From Pseudofrankia saprophytica (lineage in GTDB: Bacteria; Actinomycetota; Actinomycetes; Frankiales; Frankiaceae), in NCBI RefSeq assembly GCF_000235425.2, contig NZ_KI912266.1, positions 5,507,482 through 5,571,481 on the forward strand: a stretch of DNA of 64,000 nt, read 5' to 3'. Each line of letters opens with the position of its first letter. Within the stretch, counting starts at the first letter, position 1. The position numbers and the translations under genes are program-made. Shown here in pieces: positions 52,124 to 60,913 of the stretch. The notes beneath the pieces were generated by a model that ran no database searches, was not told the origin of the DNA, and worked only from the letters and a program-made list of their open reading frames with translations.

Positions 52124-52993
52124 ATGGCGGAGGACGAGTTCCGGGCGCGCTACGGGCCGTGGGTCGTGGTGGCCGGCGCTTCGATGGGGATCGGCGCCGC
52201 GCTGTCGCACGAGGCCGCCCGGCGGGGCTTACACGTGGTGCTGCTCGCCCGGGGCAAGGACCAGCTCGAGGCGACCGCGGCCGAGGTCGCCGCCCAGCAC
52301 GGCGTCGAGGTACGGACGATCGCGGCCGACCTGGCGTCGCCCGACATCGGTGAGGTCGTGGCCGAGGCGACGAAGGACCTCGACGTCGGCCTCTTCGTCT
52401 ACAACGCCGCGGTCGGGCCGAACAGCCGGTTCATCGACGGCGACCTCGACCTGCACCTGCTGTCCGTCGACGTCAACTGCCGCACGCCGGTGATCCTGTG
52501 TCACCACTTCGGCCGCCGGCTGGTCGAGCGCGGCCGGGGCGGCATCGTGATGATCAGCTCGATGGGCGGCACCCAGGGTGCGGTCAACTTCAGCACCTAC
52601 AACGCCGGCAAGGGATTCCAGTGGATCCTCACCGAGTCCCTGTGGACCGAGCTGGCCGACCGCGGCGTGGACGCCGTCAACGTCTTCGTCGGCGCCACGT
52701 CCTCGCCCAACTACAACTCGTTCCAGGAGACGCTGGACCCCGAGCTGTGCGGCCGCGTCGACACGGACGACCCGCTCGACCGGGCCCGCTCGCGGCTGAT
52801 GCGGCCCAGCAGCCCCGAAGAGGTGGCGACCGCGTCCTATGACGGTCTCGGCCGGGGACCGGTGGCCTACACCCACCCCGACGACGCGTTCGTGTCCCAG
52901 CGGTGCTTCGCGCTGCCCCGGGACGAGGCGACGCTGGTGTGGCGGGCGCTGCAGGAGACCTCCACCCGGCGCCCCGACCGGGTCGCCCGGTGA
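52124..52993 (+). CDS. SDR family oxidoreductase
   Basis: A 289-residue classical SDR. The nucleotide loop is VVAGASMGIGAALSHEAARRG; NAG-like NAAVG; catalytic Ser in MISSMGG and Tyr-x3-Lys in STYNAGKG. ATG 52124 follows AGGAAGGAG at about 7 bases; ATG 52097 would add nine residues and has an almost touching Shine-Dalgarno. It is first in a four-gene operon with overlapping starts and stops. Probably oxidises or reduces a hydroxyl/ketone on the pathway intermediate. Confidence 0.93.
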   Translation: MAEDEFRARYGPWVVVAGASMGIGAALSHEAARRGLHVVLLARGKDQLEATAAEVAAQHGVEVRTIAADLASPDIGEVVAEATKDLDVGLFVYNAAVGPNSRFIDGDLDLHLLSVDVNCRTPVILCHHFGRRLVERGRGGIVMISSMGGTQGAVNFSTYNAGKGFQWILTESLWTELADRGVDAVNVFVGATSSPNYNSFQETLDPELCGRVDTDDPLDRARSRLMRPSSPEEVATASYDGLGRGPVAYTHPDDAFVSQRCFALPRDEATLVWRALQETSTRRPDRVAR

Positions 52994-54012
52994 GCCGGCG
53001 CCTGCGGGTCGTCCAGTGGACGACCGGCAAGACGGGCAGCGCGGCGGTACGCGGCATGGTCGACCATCCGGTGCTCGACCTCGTCGGCTGCTACGCCCAC
53101 TCCGCCGACAAGGTCGGCCGCGACGTCGGCGAGCTGTGCGGGATCGACCCGATCGGCGTCACCGCCACCGACGACGTCGACGCGCTCCTTGCCCTCGAGC
53201 CCGACTGCGTCTCCTACATGGCGTACCGGCCGAACTTCGACCATCTGGAACGGATCCTCGAGTCCGGCGCCAACGTCGTGTCGACGATGTACATGATGGC
53301 CGGCTTCGGCTACGGCGAGCAGGCCACCCACCGGCTGCGCGACGCCTGCCTGCGGGGCGGCTCGTCGCTCTACGCGTCGGGCATCTACCCCGGCCACGCG
53401 CCGATGGTCGCCCTCGCCGCGAGCGCCATGTGCAGCCGCGTCGAGCGCCTCTCGATCCTCGAGTCGCTCGACATCTCCGGCTACGCCAACGAGCAGATGT
53501 TCCGCGCCCAGGGCTTCGACCTCGACCCCGACGACCCGGCCGCCCGGGAGGCGTGCGAGGCGTCGTGCGGCTCGTTCAAGGACCAGATCCCCGTGCTCGC
53601 CAGGGCGCTCGGCGTGCGGATCGACGGCGTCGGCTTCCGCGTCGAGTTCGCCACCGCCAACCAGGACACCGATTTCGGCTACATGACCGTGAAGAAGGGT
53701 CGCATCGCCGGCTTCAAGGGCACTGTGTCGGGCGACAAGGACGGGCGCTCACTGATCGAGTGCAGCTTCGTCTGGAAACTCGGCGAGGACATGACGCCGA
53801 ACTGGCCGGTCACCCACGGCTATGTGATCGAGCTCGACGGCGTGCCGGGCGTCCGGGTCCGGCTGGAGCCGCAGGGCGACCACCTCGACGGCACCGTCAC
53901 CACCGCCATGCCCGCCGTCAACGCCATCCCGCTGGTGTGCGCCGCGCAGCCGGGAATCGTGAACCTGATGGACCTGCCGCTGGTCCGCGCCGCCGGCCAG
54001 TTCCGGCCATGA
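52990..54012 (+). CDS. DapB-like NAD(P)-binding dehydrogenase
   Basis: A 340-residue protein of the dihydrodipicolinate-reductase-like group (diaminopentanoate dehydrogenase fold): LRVVQWTTGKTGSAAVRGMV, LVGCYAHSADKVGRDVGELCGI, and FDLDPDDPAAREA. Its layout is the same as that of 59262-60320. GTG 52990 overlaps the SDR stop (GTGA). Members of this group occur next to catabolic ACADs and P450s in actinomycetes, with no proven reaction; NAD(P)H-dependent reduction of an imine, ketone or ester is conceivable. Confidence 0.87.
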   Translation: MSRRLRVVQWTTGKTGSAAVRGMVDHPVLDLVGCYAHSADKVGRDVGELCGIDPIGVTATDDVDALLALEPDCVSYMAYRPNFDHLERILESGANVVSTMYMMAGFGYGEQATHRLRDACLRGGSSLYASGIYPGHAPMVALAASAMCSRVERLSILESLDISGYANEQMFRAQGFDLDPDDPAAREACEASCGSFKDQIPVLARALGVRIDGVGFRVEFATANQDTDFGYMTVKKGRIAGFKGTVSGDKDGRSLIECSFVWKLGEDMTPNWPVTHGYVIELDGVPGVRVRLEPQGDHLDGTVTTAMPAVNAIPLVCAAQPGIVNLMDLPLVRAAGQFRP

Positions 54013-54863
54013 TCGGGGACCTGCTGCGGCTCGACGGCCGCACTGTCGTCGTCGCGGGCGCCGGGGGCGGCGGCATCGGCACGGCGGTGTGCGCGGCGGC
54101 CGCCGAGCTCGGGGCCAGTGTCGTCGGCCTCGACGTCGACAAGGCCGCGCTGGCCGCGGCCGAGGCGGCCGTCCACGGCCCGTTCCGCGGCGTGGTCGTG
54201 GACGTGCGCGTGAAGGACGAGGTCGACGCCGCGTTCGCCGACGCGGTCGCGACGTTCGGCTCGGCCGACGGGCTGGTGCACGTGGTCGGCGGCCAGCGGC
54301 CCCGGCACTGGCAGCCAGCCGACGACTTCCCGCTCGCCGACCTCGACGAGGTCCTCGACCTCAACCTGCGCTCGGCGCTGCTCACCAGCCAGGCCGCCGC
54401 CCGGGCGATGACCACGGCGGGCCGGGGCGGCAGCATCGTGCACATCGCGTCGGTCGCCGCGTTCTTCGCGGCGCCGTACAGCCTCGCCTACAGCGCGGCC
54501 AAGGCCGCGCTCGTCTCCCTCACGAGGACGACCGCCGCCGAGTGGGGCCCACGCGGCATCCGCGTCAACGCCGTCGCGACCGGCACCATCCGCACCCCGC
54601 ACAGCCGCGGCAACGACGCCGCCGACCAGGCCCGCGACGCCGTGCTCGCCCTGCGACGGCGCGGTACGCCGCGCGAGCTGGCCGGTGCCGTGATGTTCCT
54701 GCTCAGCGACCTCGCCGGCTTCGTCACCGGCCACACCCTCACGGTCGACGGCGGCTCCACCATCCGCCCCTCCTACCTCGGGCCGGACGACGTCCCGGTC
54801 TTCATGGAGGACGGCGACCTACGCCAAAGACTGCTCCAGGACCAGGCACGGAGGACCAGCTGA
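54009..54863 (+). CDS. SDR family oxidoreductase
   Basis: A 284-residue SDR. VVVAGAGGGGIGTAVCAAAAELG is the cofactor loop, Asp of DVDKAAL selects the cofactor, catalytic Ser is in HIASVAAF and Tyr-x3-Lys in AYSAAKAALV. It overlaps the DapB-like gene by ATGA and the following ligase by one base (TGATG), so four genes are translated in relay. A dehydrogenation step on a hydroxyacyl intermediate is likely. Confidence 0.94.
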   Translation: MIGDLLRLDGRTVVVAGAGGGGIGTAVCAAAAELGASVVGLDVDKAALAAAEAAVHGPFRGVVVDVRVKDEVDAAFADAVATFGSADGLVHVVGGQRPRHWQPADDFPLADLDEVLDLNLRSALLTSQAAARAMTTAGRGGSIVHIASVAAFFAAPYSLAYSAAKAALVSLTRTTAAEWGPRGIRVNAVATGTIRTPHSRGNDAADQARDAVLALRRRGTPRELAGAVMFLLSDLAGFVTGHTLTVDGGSTIRPSYLGPDDVPVFMEDGDLRQRLLQDQARRTS

Positions 54864-56575
54864 TGGCCGAGTCCGGCACCGACACACGGGCGGCGTTGCT
54901 GGCGTCCGGGTCGTACTTCGAGGTCGTCGACGAGGATGTCCGCGGCGTCCGGATGCCCGTGTTCCGCCACCGCGCCCGGTCGCTGCGCGAGCTCCTCGAC
55001 CGGACCGCCGGGTTCGGCGAGCGGACCTATCTCGTCGACGGCGACGTGCGGCTCAGCTTCGCCACCCACCTGGCACACGTCGACGCCCTGGCCGCCGCTC
55101 TGCGGGACAGGTTCGGGCTGCGCCAGGGTGACCGCGTCGCGATCTATGCCGCGAACCGCTGGGAGTGGGTCGTCGCCTTCTGGGCCGTCGCGACGACCGG
55201 CGCGATCCCCGCCGCCTTCAACAGCTGGTGGACGCCGGACGAGTTCGCCCACGCCTCGGCGCTGGTCGAGCCGGCGCTGGTCATCGGCGACGCGCCGCGG
55301 CTGGCCCGGGCGGCGCAGGCCGCGGGCACGCTCCCACTGCTGGACCTCGACGAGGTGCCCGGCCTCGCCCGGGCGCACCGCGGCGCGCGGCCGGCGCCGG
55401 TGACGGTCGACGAGGACGACCCGGCGGTTCTCATCTTCACCAGCGGCACCACCGGCCGGCCCAAGGCCGTCAGCACCGCGCACCGGGGGCTGTGCGGCCT
55501 GGAGCAGGTCAACAGGTTCACCGAGATGCTGGCGATGGTCGCCCTGGGCCGGCCGGTCCCGGCGTCCGTCGACGACCTGCCCGTCCGCGACGACGTCGTG
55601 CTCGTGACCTCGCCGCTGTTCCACACCTCGATGCTCTACGGCGTCGTGCTGCGCGCGGCCGCGGCCGGCACGGCGGGCGTCCTGCTGCCGGGACGCTTCG
55701 ACCCCGAGCGCGTGCTCGCCACGATCGAACGGGAGCGGGTCACCAGCTGGCTCGCGCTGGGCAGCGCGGCCCCCCGGGTCTGCGCCTTCCCGGGCCGCGA
55801 CCGGTTCGACACGACCAGCCTGCGCCACATGGGCGTCGGCGGCGCCCCCGTCAGCCCCGCCGTCCAGGGTTCGATCCGGGAGACCTTCCCCGGGGTGGCC
55901 CGGACCCTCAGCATCGGCTACGCGAGCACCGAGAGCGTCGCGGTCGTCGCCAACCTCAGCGGACCGGCCCTCGAACGGCACCCCGCCTCCACCGGCCGGG
56001 CGAGCGTGACCACCGAGGTCGAGCTGCGCGACCCCTACGGCGCGCCGGTGCCCGACGGCACGCTGGGCGAGGTGCACGTCCGCAGCCCCTACCTCATGCT
56101 CGGCTACTGGAACGATCCCAAGGCCTCGTCCGAGGTGCTCAAGGACGGCGGCTGGCTGGCGATGGGTGACGTCGGCCGGCTCGTCGACGGCCTGCTGTAC
56201 ATCGACAGCCGGGCCCGCGACCTGATCCTCGTCAGCGCCGAGAACGTCACGCCGACCGAGGTCGAGCACCGGCTGGAGGCGCACCCCGACGTGGTCGAGG
56301 CCGCCGTCTTCGCCGTCGACGACGACCTGACCGGCGACGCGGTCTGCGCAGCCGTCGTCGCCGGTCCGGACGCGAAGCTGGACGAGGGCGACCTGGCCGC
56401 CTGGTGCCGGTCCGCCCTCGCGCACTACAAGGTGCCGACCCGCTGGCACCTCGCCCACGACCCGCTCCCCCGCACGGCCACCGGCAAGCTGCTCAAGCAC
56501 GTCATCCGCGCCCAGGTCACCGGGACACGACCGTCCGCCCCCCAAGGAGGGGATGACGGGAACAGGGGCCTCTGA
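54863..56575 (+). CDS. Acyl-CoA synthetase (class I adenylate-forming)
   Basis: A 570-residue AMP-forming ligase. Key motifs: VLIFTSGTTGRPKAVS, GYASTESVAVVAN, LMLGYWNDPKASSEVLK and the C-terminal Lys in RTATGKLLKHV. It is the last gene of the SDR-DapB-SDR operon and differs in sequence from the ligase at 47383, so the two probably activate different acids. It ends 9 bases before the convergent aldehyde dehydrogenase gene. Confidence 0.95.
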   Translation: MAESGTDTRAALLASGSYFEVVDEDVRGVRMPVFRHRARSLRELLDRTAGFGERTYLVDGDVRLSFATHLAHVDALAAALRDRFGLRQGDRVAIYAANRWEWVVAFWAVATTGAIPAAFNSWWTPDEFAHASALVEPALVIGDAPRLARAAQAAGTLPLLDLDEVPGLARAHRGARPAPVTVDEDDPAVLIFTSGTTGRPKAVSTAHRGLCGLEQVNRFTEMLAMVALGRPVPASVDDLPVRDDVVLVTSPLFHTSMLYGVVLRAAAAGTAGVLLPGRFDPERVLATIERERVTSWLALGSAAPRVCAFPGRDRFDTTSLRHMGVGGAPVSPAVQGSIRETFPGVARTLSIGYASTESVAVVANLSGPALERHPASTGRASVTTEVELRDPYGAPVPDGTLGEVHVRSPYLMLGYWNDPKASSEVLKDGGWLAMGDVGRLVDGLLYIDSRARDLILVSAENVTPTEVEHRLEAHPDVVEAAVFAVDDDLTGDAVCAAVVAGPDAKLDEGDLAAWCRSALAHYKVPTRWHLAHDPLPRTATGKLLKHVIRAQVTGTRPSAPQGGDDGNRGL

Positions 56576-56584
56576 ACCGCCGGC

Positions 56585-58036
56585 TCACCCGAAGGGCAGC
56601 ACGACGGTGCGGGTCTCCAGGTAGGCCTCGACGCCCTCGGGGCCCATCTCGCGGCCGATCCCGGACTGCTTGAACCCGCCGAACGGGCTGCGCGGCTCGA
56701 CGATCGCGACCGAGTTGACCGCGCAGGTGCCGGTGCGGATCCGGCTGGCCAGCGCGACGCCGCGGTCGAGGTCGGCGGTCCACACCGAGCCCGACAGCCC
56801 GTAGTCGGAGTCGTTGGCGATCGCCACCGCCTCGTCGGTGTCGCGGTACCGGATGACCGTCACCACCGGGCCGAAGATCTCCTCGCGGGCGATCCGGCTG
56901 GCGTTGTCGACGTCGGCGAACAGCGTGGGCTCGACGTAGAAGCCGGCGTCCAGGCCGGCGGGGCGGCCGCCGCCGACGACCAGCCGGGCGCCACTCGCCT
57001 TACCGTCCGCGAGGTAGCCCTCGACGCGGTCACGCTGGCGGCCCGAGACCACCGGGCCGACGTCGGTGCCGGGGTCGCGGGGGTCGCCGACGACCAGGCC
57101 GCGCAGCTGGTCGGCGAGGGCGTCGACGATCTCGTCGTAGCGCGCCGCCGGGGCCAGGATGCGGCTCTGCGCCGCGCAGACCTGGCCGTTGTTCTGCAGG
57201 CCGGAGTCCAGCAGCTGCGGGACGACCGTGGCGAGGTCGGCGTCCTCGAGGATGATCCCGGCCGACTTGCCGCCGAGTTCGAGCGTGCACCGCTTCACGA
57301 GCTGTCCGCAGGTGGCGCCGACGGTCCGGCCGGCCGCGCTGCTGCCGGTGAACGACACCTTGTCGACGCCCGGGTGGGCGACCAGGTAGCGGCCGAGGTC
57401 CGCGCCACCGGGCAGGATGCTCACCGCGCCGGGTGGGAGGCCGGCGTCGAGAAGCACCTCGGCGAGCAGGAACGAGCTGACCGGCGCCTCGGGGGGCGGC
57501 TTGAGGATGATCGGCGCGCCCGCGGCGAGCGCGGCGCCGAGCTTCATGCAGGCGAGGAAGACCGGGACGTTCCACGGCACGATGCCGGCGGCCACGCCTA
57601 CCGGGACCTTCTGGATCAGGCAGGGCCCCATCAGGCCGGCCCGCCGCTGTTCGAAGGGAAACCGCTCGGCCAGCTCGGCGTAGCCGTCGAGGACCATCGC
57701 GGGCGCGATCGCCTGCCCGAACAGGGAGAACTTCGCCGGCGAGCCCATCTCGTCGGTGATCACCCCGGCCAGCTCCTCGGCGCGGGCCTGCAGCCCGGCC
57801 GACACCCTGCGGATCACCTCGGCGCGGTCCTTGCCGGTGGTGGCCGCCCAGTCGCCGCCGTCCAGCGCCGCCCGCGCCGCGCTGACCGCCGCGTCGGCGT
57901 CCGCCGCGCCCGCCAGCGGCACGGTGGCCACCAGGCGCTGGTCGTGCGGCGAACGGACCTCGATGCGTTCGGCCGAGGCCGGGTCCTGCCAACGGCCGCC
58001 TACGAACAGCTGGTCGCGCTCGATCACGGTGGTCAT
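56585..58036 (-). CDS. Aldehyde dehydrogenase family protein
   Basis: A 483-residue NAD(P)-dependent ALDH. The catalytic Cys287 is in QNNGQVCAAQSRI, general base Glu253 in TLELGGKSAGI, and Asn156 in GIVPWNVPVF. GGAGG precedes ATG 58036. It is convergent with the ligase and followed on the same strand (upstream) by the alcohol dehydrogenase, so the two probably oxidise an alcohol through the aldehyde to the acid that the ligase activates. Confidence 0.96.
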   Translation of the reverse strand: MTTVIERDQLFVGGRWQDPASAERIEVRSPHDQRLVATVPLAGAADADAAVSAARAALDGGDWAATTGKDRAEVIRRVSAGLQARAEELAGVITDEMGSPAKFSLFGQAIAPAMVLDGYAELAERFPFEQRRAGLMGPCLIQKVPVGVAAGIVPWNVPVFLACMKLGAALAAGAPIILKPPPEAPVSSFLLAEVLLDAGLPPGAVSILPGGADLGRYLVAHPGVDKVSFTGSSAAGRTVGATCGQLVKRCTLELGGKSAGIILEDADLATVVPQLLDSGLQNNGQVCAAQSRILAPAARYDEIVDALADQLRGLVVGDPRDPGTDVGPVVSGRQRDRVEGYLADGKASGARLVVGGGRPAGLDAGFYVEPTLFADVDNASRIAREEIFGPVVTVIRYRDTDEAVAIANDSDYGLSGSVWTADLDRGVALASRIRTGTCAVNSVAIVEPRSPFGGFKQSGIGREMGPEGVEAYLETRTVVLPFG

Positions 58037-58085
58037 GCCGTCACCTCCGGGAAAGCAGATCCATGGGAAAACCGCGCCGGTGACG

Positions 58086-59186
58086 TCAGGAACCCGCCGA
58101 CGGGAGCAGGACGGGCTTGACCACCTTGCCGGACAGCGAGGCCTCCTCCGCGGCGTTGATCGCCTCCAGCGGGAAGGTCTCGATCAGCCGGTCGAACGGG
58201 AAGCTGCCCGCCCGCCACAGCTCGATCAGCCGGGGGATCACCACCTGCGGGTCGGCGCCGCCCTCGAGGATTCCGGACACCCGCTTGCCCAGCAGCGCGA
58301 CCGGGTCGAACGTGACCGGCTCGGTCTGGATGCCCACCAGCCCGCAGTGCCCGCCCATCCGCAGCGCGCCGACCGCGTTCGTGATGACCCCGACGTTGCC
58401 GGTGGTGTCGAAGGTGTAGTCGGCGCCGCCGCCGGTCAGGCCCTGGATCTGGGCGACGAGGTCGGCGCTCGCCCCGTCCAGGACGTGGGTCGCGCCGAGC
58501 TCGGTGGCCAGCTCCAACCGATGCTGGTGCAGGTCAATCGCGATGATCGTCTCCGCGCCGGCGACCTTCGCCGCCATGACCGCCGCGAGGCCCACCGCGC
58601 CGGCGCCGAACACGGCGAGGCTGGCGCCCGCCCGGACGTTCAGGTCGACGAGCACCGAGCCCGCGCCGGTGAGGATGCCGCAGCCGAGCGGCCCCAGCTT
58701 CTCCAGTGGCAGGTCGGAGTCCACGACGACGACGCAGCGCTCCGCGGCGACGCAGTAGGTCGCGAACGACGACTGGCCGAACCAGCGCGACGCGATCTCG
58801 CCGCCGGCGGCATCCCGGACTCCGGTGGTGCCGTCCAGGCGCCGCCCGAAGAAGTTGCGGAACAGGAACAGGTCGCAGTACGGCGGCGCGCCCCGCTGGC
58901 AGCTCGGGCACTGGCCGCACGAGTCGAACGAGAGCACGACGTGGTCGCCGACCGACACCCGCGTGACGCCCGCGCCGACGGCCTCGACCACACCGGCGCC
59001 CTCGTGCCCGGTGATGATCGGCGTCGGCGTCGGCGCGCCCTCCTGCCGCGGCACGATGTCGGTGTGGCACATGCCCGCGCTCACGACGCGGACGAGCACC
59101 TCGCCCGCCCCCGGCGGATCGAGCTCGACCTCCTCCAGCACGTACGGCCCGTCCGCCTGCCGCAGCACCGCCGCAGTCGCCTTCAT
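58086..59186 (-). CDS. Zinc-dependent alcohol dehydrogenase
   Basis: A 366-residue medium-chain dehydrogenase of the aryl/geraniol alcohol type. The structural Zn loop is CGQCPSCQRGAPPYC; catalytic Zn ligands are Cys in SAGMCHTD, His in TGHEGAGVV and Cys in PLGCGILTG. The cofactor loop is LAVFGAGAVGLAAVMAAKV. ATG 59186 has GGGAGAG upstream. The ALDH gene follows 49 bases later on the same strand, suggesting co-expression. An NAD-dependent oxidation of a primary alcohol is likely. Confidence 0.95.
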   Translation of the reverse strand: MKATAAVLRQADGPYVLEEVELDPPGAGEVLVRVVSAGMCHTDIVPRQEGAPTPTPIITGHEGAGVVEAVGAGVTRVSVGDHVVLSFDSCGQCPSCQRGAPPYCDLFLFRNFFGRRLDGTTGVRDAAGGEIASRWFGQSSFATYCVAAERCVVVVDSDLPLEKLGPLGCGILTGAGSVLVDLNVRAGASLAVFGAGAVGLAAVMAAKVAGAETIIAIDLHQHRLELATELGATHVLDGASADLVAQIQGLTGGGADYTFDTTGNVGVITNAVGALRMGGHCGLVGIQTEPVTFDPVALLGKRVSGILEGGADPQVVIPRLIELWRAGSFPFDRLIETFPLEAINAAEEASLSGKVVKPVLLPSAGS

Positions 59187-59226
59187 CCCGCGCTCTCCCA
59201 GCTCTCCGAGTGTCCAGAAAGTATGG

Positions 59227-59240
59227 CATAGATCTAGATG
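59227..59240 (-). promoter_or_regulatory. AT-rich element upstream of alcohol dehydrogenase
   Basis: CATAGATCTAGATG (59227-59240) contains overlapping palindromes AGATCT, TAGATCTA and ATCTAGAT. It lies 41-54 bases before the minus-strand ATG at 59186. The 9-mer CATCTAGAT on the minus strand equals that at 39543-39551. Confidence 0.5.
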
Positions 59241-59261
59241 TTTCAATACGGGGGAGCCGCG

Positions 59262-60320
59262 TCAGCGGTGCAGGTGCGGTGGCTGGGTCAGCGGCAGGTC
59301 CAGGTGGGTCCGCAGGCCGGGCGGCGCGGCGACGACGGTGGGGATCGCGTTGACGGCCGCCATGGCCGTCCAGATCCGGCCCCAGTAGCCGATGTCGCCG
59401 TCCGGGCCGGGGTCCGTCGGCTCGTAGTTCACCCGGAACGAGGGCAGGCCGGTGAAGTACAGGGCGTATTTGGCGTTCTCGTATCCCCAGTCAGGGTCGG
59501 TGGTGTCGTCCATCCGCCAGTAGGACCGGAAGATCACCACCGGTTTGCCGCCGTTCCAGACGCGCCACTCAAGGCGCATCCCGGCGACGTGCCCCTTCCT
59601 GATCGAGCCGGCCCGCACGGTGACGTCCCGGACCGCGACCGCCGGCTCCCACCCGAAGTCGTAGTCCTCGACCTCGATGCCCAGGCCCGCGGCCAGCAGG
59701 TAGATCGACTCCTTGAAGGTCCGGCCCATGGTGTCGAACATCCGCGGCGGGTCGGCCAACAGGTCGTCGGGGTCCCGGCCGAACCCGAGGCCGTCGAACA
59801 TCATCGCGGCCGAGGGATGGTTGCGGAAGTCGCCCACCTCCTGGACGACGAGCTCGTCGATGCGCGACGCCAGCCGGGCGAAGGTCAGGGGCAGCAGGTC
59901 ACCGGCGAACCCGGGGTGGATCCCGGAGCCGAACAGCGACACCCCGCCCTCCTGGCAGGCCGCCTCCAGCCGCTCGCGCACGTCGGCGTCGAGCGCGTCC
60001 GGGTAGGTGAAGCCGGACGGCGTCACCAGGTTCTTGCCGCTGCGCAGGATCCGGGCGATCTCGTCGAGGTCCACGTACAGGGGCGCGTAGTTGACGCAGT
60101 CGGCGTCCAGCGCCAGCAGCGCCTCGGCGTCGCGCGTCGCGAGCACGCCGACCGGGTCGATCCCGGCCAGCTCGCCGACGTCCCTGCCGCCCTTCTCGTC
60201 CGACGTGACGTAACAGCCGACCACCTCGAAGGCCGGGTTGTCGACCATGTGCCGGACCGAGATCTGCCCGATGCTGCCCATCGCCCACTGGATGACCCGT
60301 AACGGAGGTGCGGTCGCCAT
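59262..60320 (-). CDS. DapB-like NAD(P)-binding dehydrogenase
   Basis: A 352-residue protein of the same family as 52990-54012: LRVIQWAMGSIGQISVRHMVDN, VVGCYVTSDEKGGRDVGELAGI, FGRDPDDLLA. GAGGAG precedes ATG 60320. It has its own divergent promoter with the VOC gene at 60457. Having two copies of this rare family in one island suggests two related steps or substrates. The reaction is not established. Confidence 0.87.
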   Translation of the reverse strand: MATAPPLRVIQWAMGSIGQISVRHMVDNPAFEVVGCYVTSDEKGGRDVGELAGIDPVGVLATRDAEALLALDADCVNYAPLYVDLDEIARILRSGKNLVTPSGFTYPDALDADVRERLEAACQEGGVSLFGSGIHPGFAGDLLPLTFARLASRIDELVVQEVGDFRNHPSAAMMFDGLGFGRDPDDLLADPPRMFDTMGRTFKESIYLLAAGLGIEVEDYDFGWEPAVAVRDVTVRAGSIRKGHVAGMRLEWRVWNGGKPVVIFRSYWRMDDTTDPDWGYENAKYALYFTGLPSFRVNYEPTDPGPDGDIGYWGRIWTAMAAVNAIPTVVAAPPGLRTHLDLPLTQPPHLHR

Positions 60321-60441
60321 GATCGATCTCCTCGTCTCTGGATGTTCCACGCGCCCGCGCGCACTCCGCCACCGGCGCCCTGGCCCGCCGTCCGCGAGTC
60401 GGAACCCGTCCGCGACGCCTCGACACGGACCACCTATAGGT

Positions 60442-60456
60442 CTATATGATTCTGGT
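60442..60456 (+). promoter_or_regulatory. Leaderless promoter of VOC gene
   Basis: A -10-like TATGAT (60445-60450) ends 6 bases before GTG 60457, placing the transcription start at the start codon. ACCTATAGGT just upstream is a palindrome and may be an operator. No Shine-Dalgarno precedes the GTG. Confidence 0.5.
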
Positions 60457-60873
60457 GTGACGAGCGTCAAACTCCACCATGTCGTCTACTGCGTCCGGCC
60501 CGAGAACCATGAACGGGCAGCCGACTTCTGGCGCGGTCTTGGGATGACCTTCCAGGAGATGCCGCTGGCCGAGGAGGGGATCCGGGTCCTGCTCGACTGG
60601 TCGGCCGGCATCGAGATCATCTCGCCCACCGAGCCGGTGGGCACGGAGACGGCCCGCTTCTGGGCGTTCCTCGAGGAGCGCGGGGAGACCGTCTACTCGG
60701 TGGTCGTCCGCACGGCCGACATCGAAGGCCCGATCTCGATCGCCGCCCGGCACGGCGCCCAGGTCCGCTACCAGCAGCACCGGGAAACGGGTGACGCGGT
60801 CATCGACGAGGCCGACCTCGAGCCGGTGTGCGGCATGGCGGTGACCCTGCTCGCGACGAACCTGCCCGACTGA
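60457..60873 (+). CDS. VOC family protein (glyoxalase-like)
   Basis: A 138-residue protein with the VOC start VKLHHVVYCVRPENHERAADFW and central IRVLLDWSAGIEIISP. The first metal-ligand His and a Glu are present; the second module is less clear. Family members include lyases, epimerases and dioxygenases. Probable leaderless start at GTG 60457. It is followed after 40 bases by an SDR gene and probably forms a short operon with it. Confidence 0.85.
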   Translation: MTSVKLHHVVYCVRPENHERAADFWRGLGMTFQEMPLAEEGIRVLLDWSAGIEIISPTEPVGTETARFWAFLEERGETVYSVVVRTADIEGPISIAARHGAQVRYQQHRETGDAVIDEADLEPVCGMAVTLLATNLPD

Positions 60874-60913
60874 CCGACCGGGCCGGTCGCCGAGCGGGTG
60901 ATACGGAGGATCG

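Noticed and set aside
52077..52493. An out-of-frame frame starting in the first repeat copy
   Set aside because: The translation is Arg/Ser/Thr-rich shadow of the SDR; kept only as a possible decoy start in the findings.
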